Assembly: GCA_913020095.1 (NCBI GenBank) | Contig: CAJWAH010000031.1 | Span: forward strand, 1-11,678 | DNA length: 11,678 nucleotides | DNA from: an uncultured Synechococcus sp. | Lineage (GTDB): Bacteria > Cyanobacteriota > Cyanobacteriia > PCC-6307 > Cyanobiaceae | Direction of reading: 5' to 3' | Program-made: the position numbers and the translations under genes | Notes under the pieces: generated by a model | Seen by the model: the letters and a program-made list of their open reading frames with translations, nothing else | The model's database searches: none | What the model was told of the DNA's origin: nothing | Shown here: one piece after another, positions 1 through 6,579 of the stretch | Layout of the letters: each line of letters starts with the position of its first letter | How positions within the stretch are numbered: the stretch's first letter is position 1

Positions 1-163
1 GCAACCACGCCTGCAGGGTGCGCTGCTCGGGGGCTTCAGGACGGAACCGCACCGCCAAGCGGTGCACCCCCAAACTCTCGAGGCGCCACAGCAGGGATTC
101 CTCCAGCTCACCGGGAGGCTCCAGCTCAAGGCGCCACCAGGAGGGTTGAGCAGCAGGGGGCAT
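1..163 (-). CDS. prmA: Ribosomal protein L11 methyltransferase, N-terminal fragment (runs off the window)
   Basis: Only the first 54 codons are present. The ATG is at 163 and the frame stays open to base 1. The peptide starts MPPAAQPSWWRLELE and continues with an acidic helix followed by LLWRLESLGVHRLAVRF. That is the PrmA N-terminal pattern: an aromatic/basic beta strand, then a helix in which each member has an 'L..LG' turn. PrmA uses S-adenosylmethionine to trimethylate ribosomal protein L11 in the cytoplasm. The catalytic Rossmann domain lies outside the window and cannot be checked. The ATG is 4 bp after the serA stop on the same strand, so the two are probably cotranscribed. The serA-prmA order is, from memory, usual in marine Synechococcus. 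The assignment rests on the N-terminus plus context, so it is good but not certain. Confidence 0.8.
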   Translation of the reverse strand, partial: MPPAAQPSWWRLELEPPGELEESLLWRLESLGVHRLAVRFRPEAPEQRTLQAWL

Positions 164-167
164 CAGA

Positions 168-1754
168 TCACAGGGTGACGGGGTGGGCTTCCTGAATGCC
201 GTTGATTTCCTTGACGCTGGTCAGGGTGCTGCTGGGGATGGGGTCATCGAGGCTGAGCACCATCACGGCATCACCACGAACGATGCGGCGCCCCACCTGC
301 ATCGAGGCGATGTTGACGTTGTGCTCGCCGAGCAAGGAACCCAAATTGCCAATGATTCCTGGCATGTCGCGGTGCCGGGTGAACAGCATGTGCCGGCTGG
401 GGGGCACGTTCAAGGGGAACTCATCAATGCTGGTGATGCGCAAATCACCATCAGCAAAGACGGCACCGGTGACCGTATGACTGCCATTGGCATTGCGGCA
501 GGAAAGCTGCAACGAGCCACCAGCGAAATCGCGGCTGGACTCGTCTTTGACCTCCAACACATGCACGCCGCGCTGCTTGGCTTCCAGCGCTGCATTGACG
601 TAGTTGATGCGATCCCCCAACGCTGAACTGAGCAGGCCCTTCAACGAGGCCACCACCAACGGCTGGCTCGGGTGTTCGGCAAATTCACCCTGCAGCAGCA
701 CCTGCAGCTCCTGCACGGGGCCGCCCGACAGCTGGCTAATCAGCAAGCCAAGGGTTTCAGCCAGCTGCAGATGGGGCTTGAGCCGCTCCATCACATCGGG
801 CGTCAGGCCAGGGATATTGACGGCGCTGCGGGCCGGCAAGCCCAGCAGCACATCACGGATTTGCTCGGCCACATCGATGGCCACGTTGGCCTGAGCCTCT
901 TCGGTGGAGGCTCCCAAGTGGGGCGTGAGGATCAGACGCTCGCAGTCGCCGCGCAGCGGTGAATCCGCCTCCAGCGGCTCATTGGCATAGACATCGAGAG
1001 CGGCACCGGCGATCACGCCGTTGTTCAGAGCTGCCGCCAGATCCGCCTCATTGATGATGCCGCCGCGGGCGCAGTTCACCAGCCGCGCATTGGGCTTCAT
1101 CGTGGCGATCAGCTCAGCATTCACCAGGTTTTCGGTATCTGGCGTGCGGGGCAGGTGCAGGCTGATGTAGTCGGCTTCTTTAAACAGCGCATCCAGTGGC
1201 CGAAGACGGACCCGCAACTGCTGCGCCCGCTCACTGGAAATGAAGGGGTCGTAGGCGAGCACCTCCATGCCCATGGCCTGGGCCACACGGGCCACATGGG
1301 AGCCGATTTTGCCGAGACCCACCACTCCGAGGCTCTTTTTGTAGAGCTCGTTGCCCACATAGGCCTTGCGGTTCCAACCACCCGAGGCCGTGCTGCTGTG
1401 GGCTGCAGGGATGTGCCGCGAGAGGGCCAGCATCATCGCCAGGGCGTGCTCAGCGGCCGCAATCGTGTTGCCTTCCGGTGAGTTCACCACCAGCACACCG
1501 TTTTTGGTGGCCATCGGAACATCGACGTTGTCGACGCCAACGCCGGCGCGGCCAATGATCTTCAAGCGGGGCGCCGCTTCGATGATGTCCGCTGTCACCT
1601 GGGTGCCGGAGCGAATCATCAAGGCGTCGTACTCGCCAACGATGGATTTCAGCTCATCAGCTGGCAGGCCGGTGCGCACATCGACCTGGGCAACCTGGGA
1701 CAAGATGTCGATCCCCTTTTGGTCAATGGGGTCAGACACCAAAACTTTTGTCAT
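168..1754 (-). CDS. serA: D-3-phosphoglycerate dehydrogenase
   Basis: This enzyme catalyses the first step of phosphorylated serine biosynthesis: 3-phosphoglycerate + NAD+ gives 3-phosphohydroxypyruvate, in the cytoplasm. It has 528 residues from the ATG at 1754, the usual length of the long (type I) SerA. A 17-codon upstream extension in frame (TTG near 1805) is rejected because MTKVLVSDPI is the typical N-terminus. Residues 1-95 and 285-310 form the substrate domain. Residues 96-284 form the NAD domain, with GLGKIG at 147-152 and the acidic NAD-binding Asp169. The catalytic triad is Arg230 (in CARGG), Glu259 and His279 (in PHLGAST). An ASB-like intervening domain spans about 315-450. A C-terminal ACT domain spans about 454-528 and begins near MLFTRHRDMPGIIGNLG. 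The ACT domain suggests a regulatory ligand site, but serine inhibition is not established by sequence. prmA follows 4 bp downstream. Confidence 0.97.
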   Translation of the reverse strand: MTKVLVSDPIDQKGIDILSQVAQVDVRTGLPADELKSIVGEYDALMIRSGTQVTADIIEAAPRLKIIGRAGVGVDNVDVPMATKNGVLVVNSPEGNTIAAAEHALAMMLALSRHIPAAHSSTASGGWNRKAYVGNELYKKSLGVVGLGKIGSHVARVAQAMGMEVLAYDPFISSERAQQLRVRLRPLDALFKEADYISLHLPRTPDTENLVNAELIATMKPNARLVNCARGGIINEADLAAALNNGVIAGAALDVYANEPLEADSPLRGDCERLILTPHLGASTEEAQANVAIDVAEQIRDVLLGLPARSAVNIPGLTPDVMERLKPHLQLAETLGLLISQLSGGPVQELQVLLQGEFAEHPSQPLVVASLKGLLSSALGDRINYVNAALEAKQRGVHVLEVKDESSRDFAGGSLQLSCRNANGSHTVTGAVFADGDLRITSIDEFPLNVPPSRHMLFTRHRDMPGIIGNLGSLLGEHNVNIASMQVGRRIVRGDAVMVLSLDDPIPSSTLTSVKEINGIQEAHPVTL

Positions 1755-1757
1755 CGT

Positions 1758-1793
1758 CCGCAGGCATGCGGTGGTCCAGTGTAGAGACCACTG
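1758..1793. repeat. Two overlapping inverted repeats in the serA / 1811 divergent spacer
   Basis: CCGCA (1758-1762) pairs with TGCGG (1767-1771) around a GGCA loop. CGGTGGTC (1769-1776) pairs with GACCACTG (1786-1793) around a 9-base loop, with one G-U pair. The two stems share bases 1769-1771, so in a single RNA they compete. They occupy most of the 56-bp gap between two divergent genes. They could be an operator-like palindrome or a leader structure. No regulator is known from the sequence. Confidence 0.4.
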
Positions 1794-1805
1794 CTGAAGG
1801 GCCAA
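1778..1805 (-). promoter_or_regulatory. Possible sigma-70 type promoter of serA
   Basis: Read on the minus strand, TTGGCC (plus 1800-1805) and TACACT (plus 1778-1783) are separated by 16 bases. Each matches four of six positions of the TTGACA/TATAAT consensus. Transcription would begin near 1771 and give a leader of about 17 nt before the serA ATG at 1754. The match is moderate and the site lies in a hairpin-containing region, so this is a suggestion only. Confidence 0.3.
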
Positions 1806-1810
1806 AACCG

Positions 1811-2308
1811 ATGGGACTGTGCGTGGCTGTGCTGCTGAAGGACACAGGCAGCCGCTCCGAACTGAAGGCCCTGTTGGACGGGCAACCGGGGCTGCAACTG
1901 CGTGAGGTGGGCACGGGCGGAACCGAGCCGGAAGAGGTGGTGGAGCTCAACCCAGCGCTGCAGCGCCAGGCGCGCCAACGGCAAATGGCCACCTGGCTGC
2001 TGCCCTTTGGCTTTGGTGCCGGGATGGTGTTCACCTTCATCACCAACCTCGACACCTTTGCTTTCGCCGGTCCGATCGGCCAGCCCTTGATTGGAGGCCT
2101 GTTGGGGCTGGGCTCAGGCTGGATGGGCAGCTATGCCGCAGCGGCCAGCGTGACAAGCGACCGCGATGACCAAATTCGCGTGGTGCGCAATCGCCTCAAC
2201 GAAGGCCAATGCGTGCTGATGATTGATGCCATCCAAAGCGACATGGTGCCCTGGGCCTTGATCCAGCGCTGCCGCCCGGCCAGCGTGGTGCGGCTCAAGG
2301 ACGATTGA
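1811..2308 (+). CDS. Conserved cyanobacterial-type glycine-rich membrane protein of unknown function
   Basis: A 165-residue protein whose gene name I do not recognise. The ATG at 1811 is preferred over an in-frame ATG at 1766 because AAGGG lies 9 nt upstream and the 1811 start begins a clean beta strand (GLCVAVLLKDTG). The architecture has three parts. Residues 1-50 are a soluble beta-alpha-beta-like segment. Residues 60-112 are a hydrophobic, glycine-rich stretch (WLLPFGFGAGMVF, then GPIGQPLIGGLLGLGSGWMG) that could form two membrane-inserted helices. Residues 113-165 are a soluble tail with RVVRNRLNEGQCVLMIDA and a final strand ending RPASVVRLKDD. A glycine-zipper centre between two small alpha/beta halves resembles DUF1269-type membrane proteins. 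That is an inference from pattern, not from matched residues. The next gene starts 5 bp after the stop, so the two are probably one transcript. No function is proposed. Confidence 0.75.
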   Translation: MGLCVAVLLKDTGSRSELKALLDGQPGLQLREVGTGGTEPEEVVELNPALQRQARQRQMATWLLPFGFGAGMVFTFITNLDTFAFAGPIGQPLIGGLLGLGSGWMGSYAAAASVTSDRDDQIRVVRNRLNEGQCVLMIDAIQSDMVPWALIQRCRPASVVRLKDD

Positions 2309-2313
2309 GCGCC

Positions 2314-3099
2314 ATGTTGCCGCGCCGCGACCTGCTCGAAGGAGCCCGCGACCCCCAGGCCCTCGAAGCCCTGATTCAGCAGGCCGAAGTGGTGCTGCGC
2401 ACCTATCAGCCCAGCTGGAGCGCCTTTCTCACAGGCCCCCAGCGCGAGGAGGCTGAAGAGCGCTTTGCCCCTTTAGGCGAGCTGCACCTGCGCAGTGCCG
2501 GTGGCTTTCCTCAAGCTGAGCGTCGCCTGCTGCAGATCAGCCGCAGCGATCAAGCGGGTGATGCCGAAGAGCCAGCGCCGCTGGCCCTGATCGAGGTGTG
2601 CGGCAATTTCCTGTTTGACCCCGCTGAGCCAACAGCGATCCGGTCGGCCTTAATCGAGCAGCACAGCATCGATCCGCGCGACCTGGGCGATGTGTTGGTG
2701 CGCGGTGATCGCGGCGCTCTGGTGATCGTCACCAGCGCCATGGCTGAACGCCTGCAGGAGCAATCCCTTCAGGTGCGCAGCGTTGACTGCCAGTTGCAAG
2801 CAGGGGATTGGAGCCGGCTTCCCAGCCAGGCCAGCAGCAGCAAAAGCCTGACCAGCGTGGAAGCCTCCCTGCGGCTCGATGCCATTGCATCAGCTGGTTT
2901 TGGGGTGTCTCGCAGCAAGATGGCCACGTGGATCCGTCAAGGACGCATCCGCGTGGATTGGGCCGTGGTGACCTCACCGAGCCGGGAGCTGCAAAGCGGA
3001 GAGCGCGTCCAGCTGGAGGGGCGCGGGGAACTGGTGTTGGATCGTGCGGATCGCACCAAACGGGACCGCTGGCGCCTGCAACTGACGCGGCGCCGCTAG
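2314..3099 (+). CDS. S4-domain RNA-binding protein, photosystem II-associated YlmH type
   Basis: A 261-residue protein of the YlmH / 'photosystem II S4 domain' family. The start is taken as ATG 2314, with AAGGA at 2297-2301 twelve bases upstream. A TTG at 2305 overlapping the previous stop is possible, but its Shine-Dalgarno would be only 3 nt away. Residues 1-75 are a helical N-terminal domain. Residues 90-150 hold the conserved core, with CGNFLFDP at 96-103 and the later GDVLVRGDRGALVIVT at 125-140. Residues 184-250 are the S4 domain: LRLDAIASAGFGVSRSKM, then the RQGRIRVDW turn and a basic C-terminus (TKRDRWRLQLTRRR). S4 domains bind structured RNA. Bacillus YlmH has been tied to ribosome-associated quality control. 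In cyanobacteria the family is named for a photosystem II link, but the molecular role is unclear. It follows the membrane protein at 1811 by 5 bp. Confidence 0.9.
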   Translation: MLPRRDLLEGARDPQALEALIQQAEVVLRTYQPSWSAFLTGPQREEAEERFAPLGELHLRSAGGFPQAERRLLQISRSDQAGDAEEPAPLALIEVCGNFLFDPAEPTAIRSALIEQHSIDPRDLGDVLVRGDRGALVIVTSAMAERLQEQSLQVRSVDCQLQAGDWSRLPSQASSSKSLTSVEASLRLDAIASAGFGVSRSKMATWIRQGRIRVDWAVVTSPSRELQSGERVQLEGRGELVLDRADRTKRDRWRLQLTRRR

Positions 3100-3129
3100 G
3101 CCCTCGGTGTGGTGGTAAGTTCCTTTCTC

Positions 3130-3160
3130 GGCCAATGGCTAGCGGGCCTCCCGCCTGGCC
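3130..3160. repeat. Nested inverted repeat between the S4 gene and tRNA-Val
   Basis: An inner perfect stem GCGGG (3142-3146) / CCCGC (3150-3154) closes a CCT triloop. An outer pair GGCCA (3130-3134) / TGGCC (3156-3160) encloses it. It ends 10 bases before the mature tRNA. No T-run follows, so it is not a standard intrinsic terminator. It may be a weak end for the S4 transcript, part of the tRNA 5' leader, or chance in GC-rich DNA. Confidence 0.35.
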
Positions 3161-3170
3161 AAAGCCCAGC

Positions 3171-3242
3171 GGGCGATTAGCTCAGAGGTAGAGCACTACC
3201 TTGACACGGTAGGAGTCACTGGTTCGATTCCAGTATCGCCCA
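3171..3242 (+). tRNA. tRNA-Val (anticodon GAC)
   Basis: A complete 72-nt cloverleaf. The acceptor stem is GGGCGAT (3171-3177) with ATCGCCC (3235-3241) and discriminator A at 3242. The D arm is GCTC/GAGC around AGAGGTA. The anticodon stem CTACC/GGTAG holds the loop TTGACAC with anticodon GAC at 3203-3205. There is a 5-nt variable loop, and the T arm is ACTGG/CCAGT with TTCGATT. GAC reads valine codons GUC and GUU. The 3' CCA is not encoded (TTT follows), so CCA must be added by nucleotidyltransferase. It is followed 19 bp later by the murD start. Confidence 0.97.
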
Positions 3243-3261
3243 TTTCAACCACTCACCAAGC

Positions 3262-4638
3262 ATGCAAGATCCTGTCGTGGTGGTGGGTTTGGGCCGCTCG
3301 GGCATTGGCGCAGCGCGGCTCCTCAACGCGCGCGGTGCCGACGTGTGGCTTCTGGAGAGCAACAGCAGCGCTGAGTTGAAGCGACGGGCCGATGAGCTCA
3401 ACGCCATAGGCATTCAGGTGGAGCTGGGCAAGCCCCTGGCTCTGGAGAGCTTTGAAGCCTTGCCCCGCTGGCCCTCCACGGTGGTGATCAGCCCTGGCAT
3501 TGCCTTCGACCATCCGGTGCTCAACCAATTGCGGGATCGGGGCTGCCGCGTCGTCGGTGAAGTCGAGCTGGCCTGGCAGGCCATGGCGGGCATCCCCTGG
3601 ATTGGCATCACCGGCACCAATGGCAAAACCACTGTCACGTCCCTGGTGGCCCATCTGCTGCAACAGGGGGGCCTCGATGCTCCGGCTTGCGGCAACATCG
3701 GTGCCTCCGCCGCTGAACTCGCCCTCGCCTGCCTCGAGGGGGAGCAGCCTGAACGGGTGGTGGTGGAACTCAGCAGCTATCAGATCGAAGCAGCACCTTC
3801 GGTGCAGCCCAGCATTGGCGTCTGGACCACGCTGACCCCGGATCATCTCGATCGCCACGGCACGCTCGAGCGCTACCGCAGCATCAAGGCCGGGCTGCTG
3901 CAGCAGAGCCGGCGGCAATTTCTCAATGCCGATGACCGTGATCTCAGCGCCCATGCCGGCGAATGGCCCCAGGCGCTTTGGGTCAGCGGCGGCGGCAAAG
4001 ATCAGTTCAGCGCGGCCATGACACCGCATCTGTGGGTGAGCAACGGACAGCTCTGCAACCAAGACGGGCCGCTGTTTCCCTGCGCAGCCTTGGCCATGCC
4101 TGGGGCCCACAACCGCCAAAACCTGGCCTTGGCGACGGCTGTGGCCCTGGAGTGCGGCCTTAGCCCCGCGCAAATCGAAGCCGGCTGCCGCAGCTTCCCC
4201 GGTGTGCCCCACCGCTTGGAACGCATCCGCGAGCTCAGCGGCATCACCTATTACAACGACAGCAAAGCCACCAACTACGACGCCTCATTGGTGGCGCTGC
4301 AGTCGCTCGAGCGGCCGCTGGTGGTGCTGGCTGGTGGGCGCGCCAAACGCGGTGAACCCGGTGCCTGGCTGGAGGCCCTGCATCACAAAGCAGCCGCTGT
4401 GGTGCTTTTCGGTGAAGCACGAAGCACCTTCTCTGAACTGCTCGGTAGTGCCGGCTATCCCGGCGTGATCGAGCAGCAGGAGCACTTGGATCAGGCGCTG
4501 CCGCTGGCGCGCCGGCTGGCCGAACAGCTCAACTGCCAAGCAGTGCTGCTCTCACCGGCCTGCGCCAGTTTTGACCAATACCGCGATTTCGAGGTCAGGG
4601 GTGATCATTTCCGTCAGTTGGTGGAGGCCATGGCATGA
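3262..4638 (+). CDS. murD: UDP-N-acetylmuramoyl-L-alanine--D-glutamate ligase
   Basis: This cytoplasmic ATP-dependent ligase adds D-glutamate to UDP-MurNAc-L-Ala in peptidoglycan precursor synthesis. It has 458 residues, normal for MurD. Domain 1 (1-110) is a Rossmann-like UDP-binding fold starting VVVVGLGRSGIGAARLL, with ISPGI at 76-80. Domain 2 (111-315) is the ATPase. It has the P-loop GITGTNGKTT around 115-124, the Mur acidic motif VVELSSYQ at 167-174 and TPDHLDRHG at 192-200. Lys209 in SIKAG sits at the position of the carbamylated lysine. Domain 3 (316-458) has PHRLE, then YNDSKATN at 331-338, AGGRAKRG at 357-364 and LLSPACASFDQ at 429-439. The ATG is 19 bp after tRNA-Val with no visible Shine-Dalgarno. 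The stop overlaps the next ATG (ATGA). Confidence 0.98.
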   Translation: MQDPVVVVGLGRSGIGAARLLNARGADVWLLESNSSAELKRRADELNAIGIQVELGKPLALESFEALPRWPSTVVISPGIAFDHPVLNQLRDRGCRVVGEVELAWQAMAGIPWIGITGTNGKTTVTSLVAHLLQQGGLDAPACGNIGASAAELALACLEGEQPERVVVELSSYQIEAAPSVQPSIGVWTTLTPDHLDRHGTLERYRSIKAGLLQQSRRQFLNADDRDLSAHAGEWPQALWVSGGGKDQFSAAMTPHLWVSNGQLCNQDGPLFPCAALAMPGAHNRQNLALATAVALECGLSPAQIEAGCRSFPGVPHRLERIRELSGITYYNDSKATNYDASLVALQSLERPLVVLAGGRAKRGEPGAWLEALHHKAAAVVLFGEARSTFSELLGSAGYPGVIEQQEHLDQALPLARRLAEQLNCQAVLLSPACASFDQYRDFEVRGDHFRQLVEAMA

Positions 4639-5114
4639 GCACGCGTGAACCCCAGTGGTGGCTGATGAAAAGCGAGCCCGATGTCTATGGGATTGATCAC
4701 CTCAAGGCTGAGCAGACCACGCTTTGGGATGGCATCCGCAACTACCAGGCCCGCAATTTCATGCGGAGCATGGAAGTGGGTGATCGCGCATTTTTTTATC
4801 ACTCCAATGCCAAGCCACCAGGGATTGTTGGCCTGATGGAGGTGGTGGAGACGGGCATCACCGACCCCAGCCAATTCGAGCCAGACAACAAATACTTCGA
4901 CCCCAAATCCAAACCCGAAGCGCCGCGCTGGGATTGCGTCAGGCTTCGCTATGTGGGGCGTTTTGCCGCGATGCTCAGCCTTGATGACCTGCGCCAGTCC
5001 TTCAGCGAAGACGAGCTCGGCGTCATCAAGCGGGGCAACCGCCTCTCGATCCTTCCGGTGCTGGGTACCAGCGCCGAGCGACTGCTGGAACTGCTCGGGC
5101 CAGCCACGCCCTAA
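4635..5114 (+). CDS. EVE-domain (PUA-like) protein
   Basis: A 159-residue single-domain protein of the EVE / thymocyte nuclear protein 1 family. Characteristic motifs in order are WWLMKSEPDVYGIDHL (8-23), LWDGIRNYQARNFMR (30-44), AFFYHSN (52-58), GIVGLMEV (63-70), the DPKSKPEAPRW block (89-99) and RGNRLSILPV (133-142). EVE domains share the PUA/YTH fold with an aromatic cage and are thought to bind modified bases in nucleic acids. The ligand of this copy is unknown. The ATG at 4635 overlaps the murD stop by 4 bp and has a strong GGAGG (4623-4627) 7 nt upstream, inside the murD coding sequence. That fixes the start and implies coupled translation. There is no obvious functional tie to MurD. 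The member is intact and of standard length. Confidence 0.93.
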   Translation: MSTREPQWWLMKSEPDVYGIDHLKAEQTTLWDGIRNYQARNFMRSMEVGDRAFFYHSNAKPPGIVGLMEVVETGITDPSQFEPDNKYFDPKSKPEAPRWDCVRLRYVGRFAAMLSLDDLRQSFSEDELGVIKRGNRLSILPVLGTSAERLLELLGPATP

Positions 5115-5177
5115 GCATCCCTTCATGGCAGCAGCTGTGGAGCAGGGCTAATTTCCGCCCAAGTGCGGGATGACGAG

Positions 5178-5936
5178 ATGACAGCGGCCGGCTCAACAGC
5201 ACCGCTGCCGATTGGCGGCTCGATCAGCCGCGGCTGGCAAGCCTTTGCCCGCGCCCCCTGGGTGTTTGTGGGCTTCACCCTGCTGGGCTTGGTGCTCACC
5301 TTTTTCACCCAATGGCTGCAAGATCTGGGCAGCAATGGCGGCGATAGCGAAGGCTTTGGCGCCATCGGCTGGGGCCTTGTGGTGGTCATCGGGCTGGTGC
5401 TCAACGTCCTGGTCAGCCTGTGGATGAATATCGGGCTGTTTCGCGGCGCCTGGATTGCGCTGTCGGGCCGCAAACCCAGCTGGGACGATTTCTTCCGCTG
5501 GGATGGAGCAGCCATGGGACGGCTGTTCCTGATGGCCTTGCTTCTGCTTGGCGTCAACATCGTGATCTTGATCATCGCGGGGCTCTCCGGAGCGCTGCTG
5601 AGCCTGATCCGCTTCGAACTCAGCGCCTTGCCCTTGCTGGCTGGCTTGCTGGTGATGATCTATGTGGGCGTCACCCAGATGTTCCACTTGCCGCTGGTGA
5701 TTGCCCGCGGCGATGGCCCAGTGCCAGCGTTCCAAGCAGGGCGCCAGGGCGTGGATCCTCAGTTTTTTGGCGTGCTGGGCTTTGGCGCCTTGATGGTCCT
5801 GATTGTGTTGCTGGGCGTGCTGATCTTTGGCGTGGGGCTGCTAGTGGCAGCACCGGTTGTGATCTGCAGCCTGGTGGCGGCTTACCAACACCTCTTCGGC
5901 AGCGACAACCGCACCGGCTTTTTGCAGGCCAACTAA
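5178..5936 (+). CDS. Multi-spanning membrane protein of unknown function
   Basis: A 252-residue hydrophobic protein. Start ATG 5178 is chosen, with GGGA 7 nt upstream. A GTG at 5163 would add five residues. After a soluble N-terminus containing SRGWQAFARAPWVFVGF, hydrophobic stretches lie near 28-44, 64-88, 114-143, 150-172 and 196-235. The long ones probably count twice, giving about six helices. Polar loops include LSGRKPSWDDFFRWDGAAMGR (96-114) and LPLVIARGDGPVPAFQAGR (171-189). The 'A...PW.F' entry and the 'A..RGDGP..A' loop before the last helices look like small integral-membrane families such as DUF975, but I cannot place it firmly. A 63-bp gap separates it from the EVE gene, so cotranscription is possible. 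Its TAA overlaps the stop of the convergent DUF1818 gene by 4 bp. Confidence 0.78.
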   Translation: MTAAGSTAPLPIGGSISRGWQAFARAPWVFVGFTLLGLVLTFFTQWLQDLGSNGGDSEGFGAIGWGLVVVIGLVLNVLVSLWMNIGLFRGAWIALSGRKPSWDDFFRWDGAAMGRLFLMALLLLGVNIVILIIAGLSGALLSLIRFELSALPLLAGLLVMIYVGVTQMFHLPLVIARGDGPVPAFQAGRQGVDPQFFGVLGFGALMVLIVLLGVLIFGVGLLVAAPVVICSLVAAYQHLFGSDNRTGFLQAN

Positions 5937-6295
5937 AAACTGCCGGCTTTGGCCAGTGCCAAACACAGTTCAGCGCTGGCCGGCGTGTTCCACAGCCCCT
6001 CGGCGCTGCGGCCGCCTGGAGAGGTCAACACAAAGCGCAGACCCCAGCGCTCGCGATCACCGCTGAGCTCCAACCACCAGGGGCCCTGCTCCAAAGCGAT
6101 CTCGATGGCTTCTTCGGCCATCAACTGATCGGCAAGGGCCAGATGCTGCTCCTGCAGGCGCAGGCACAGCGAACTCAGCGAGGCGAGCTCATCGAGGCTG
6201 AGCTCAATCGCCCAACCCTCTCCACCGATTAAGGCCTGGTAACCATCGCGGGATGGATCGACGGCCAAGCGCCAACCCGCTCCCTCCGCCTGCAT
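5933..6295 (-). CDS. DUF1818 family protein
   Basis: A 120-residue soluble protein of the cyanobacterial DUF1818 family; function unknown. The diagnostic N-terminus is GAGWRLAVDPSRDGYQALIGG, followed by EGWAIELSLDEL (26-37). Then come a helix-rich middle (38-70), GPWWLELSGDRERWGLRFVL (71-90) and EGLWNTPASAEL (99-110). The alternation of short strands and helices suggests a compact alpha/beta fold. The start is ATG 6295, whose A is also the last base of the rpoZ stop (TGATG). Its translation is therefore likely coupled to rpoZ. A TTG one codon earlier is less likely. Its stop codon overlaps the convergent membrane gene at 5933-5936. The family assignment is by recognised sequence pattern; no function is claimed. 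Confidence 0.88.
   Translation of the reverse strand: MQAEGAGWRLAVDPSRDGYQALIGGEGWAIELSLDELASLSSLCLRLQEQHLALADQLMAEEAIEIALEQGPWWLELSGDRERWGLRFVLTSPGGRSAEGLWNTPASAELCLALAKAGSF
5935..5956 (-). terminator. Possible intrinsic terminator of the rpoZ-DUF1818 transcript
   Basis: Read on the minus strand, CTGGC (plus 5952-5956) and GCCGG (plus 5943-5947) form a 5-bp stem with one G-U pair and a CAAA loop. CAG and five T (plus 5935-5939) follow. It sits inside the last codons of DUF1818, so termination would occur right at its stop. An alternative 6-bp stem TTTGGC/GCCAAA (5948-5963) overlaps it. The short stem makes this a weak call. Confidence 0.3.
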
Positions 6296-6525
6296 CAACC
6301 AGGCAGAAGATCAGGCTGATCTTGCTCATCACTGAGCTCGATGATGGCGCGCTGCACAGGCTTCACCATCGAGTCGTCGAGCAACCCTTCAAAGTCATCA
6401 AAGCGGCGCTGCTTGGCGCGAAAGGCAACGCGGACAGTGGTCAAGTAACGATTGCTCGACTTCCGGATCAAGCTCTCACCGCGCTTGGCAAGATCCTTGG
6501 CTTCCGGTTGCTGGGTGAGATACAT
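6295..6525 (-). CDS. rpoZ: DNA-directed RNA polymerase omega subunit
   Basis: The omega subunit supports assembly and stability of RNA polymerase by chaperoning the beta' subunit. It has 76 residues from ATG 6525. An in-frame TTG at 6540 would add five residues and is less likely. The sequence matches the cyanobacterial RpoZ pattern closely: [39 protein letters not shown], and the acidic tail [20 protein letters not shown]. The [16 protein letters not shown] segment corresponds to the conserved helix region that contacts beta'. The stop (TGA, 6297-6295) overlaps the DUF1818 start by one base. The upstream gene at 6580-6882 ends 54 bp before the ATG, so rpoZ may share its transcript or have its own short promoter. 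I could not identify a convincing one. Confidence 0.96.
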   Translation of the reverse strand: MYLTQQPEAKDLAKRGESLIRKSSNRYLTTVRVAFRAKQRRFDDFEGLLDDSMVKPVQRAIIELSDEQDQPDLLPG

Positions 6526-6579
6526 CGAGCTGCGGCTCAAACCGTCCTACGGATCCTCAATCCTATCTCGGCGCTCCCG

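Noticed and set aside
183..626. Plus-strand frames of up to 147 codons opposite the serA C-terminal region
   Set aside because: They are antisense to the intact ASB and ACT domains of SerA and show no own signature.
3253..4212. A 319-codon open frame on the minus strand opposite murD
   Set aside because: It lies antisense to a complete, motif-verified murD. Its translation is rich in Gly, Gln and His and has no family motif. Long antisense frames are common in GC-rich genes.
5126..5168. Possible promoter (TAATTT at 5149) and small stem CCGC/GCGG in the gap before the membrane gene
   Set aside because: No -35 element at a suitable distance and only a 4-bp stem. Not above chance in this composition.
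5420..6232. A 270-codon plus-strand frame across the membrane-protein gene and DUF1818
   Set aside because: It covers two genes recognised or supported in other frames, and its composition is Arg, Gly and Ala-rich without any recognisable fold.
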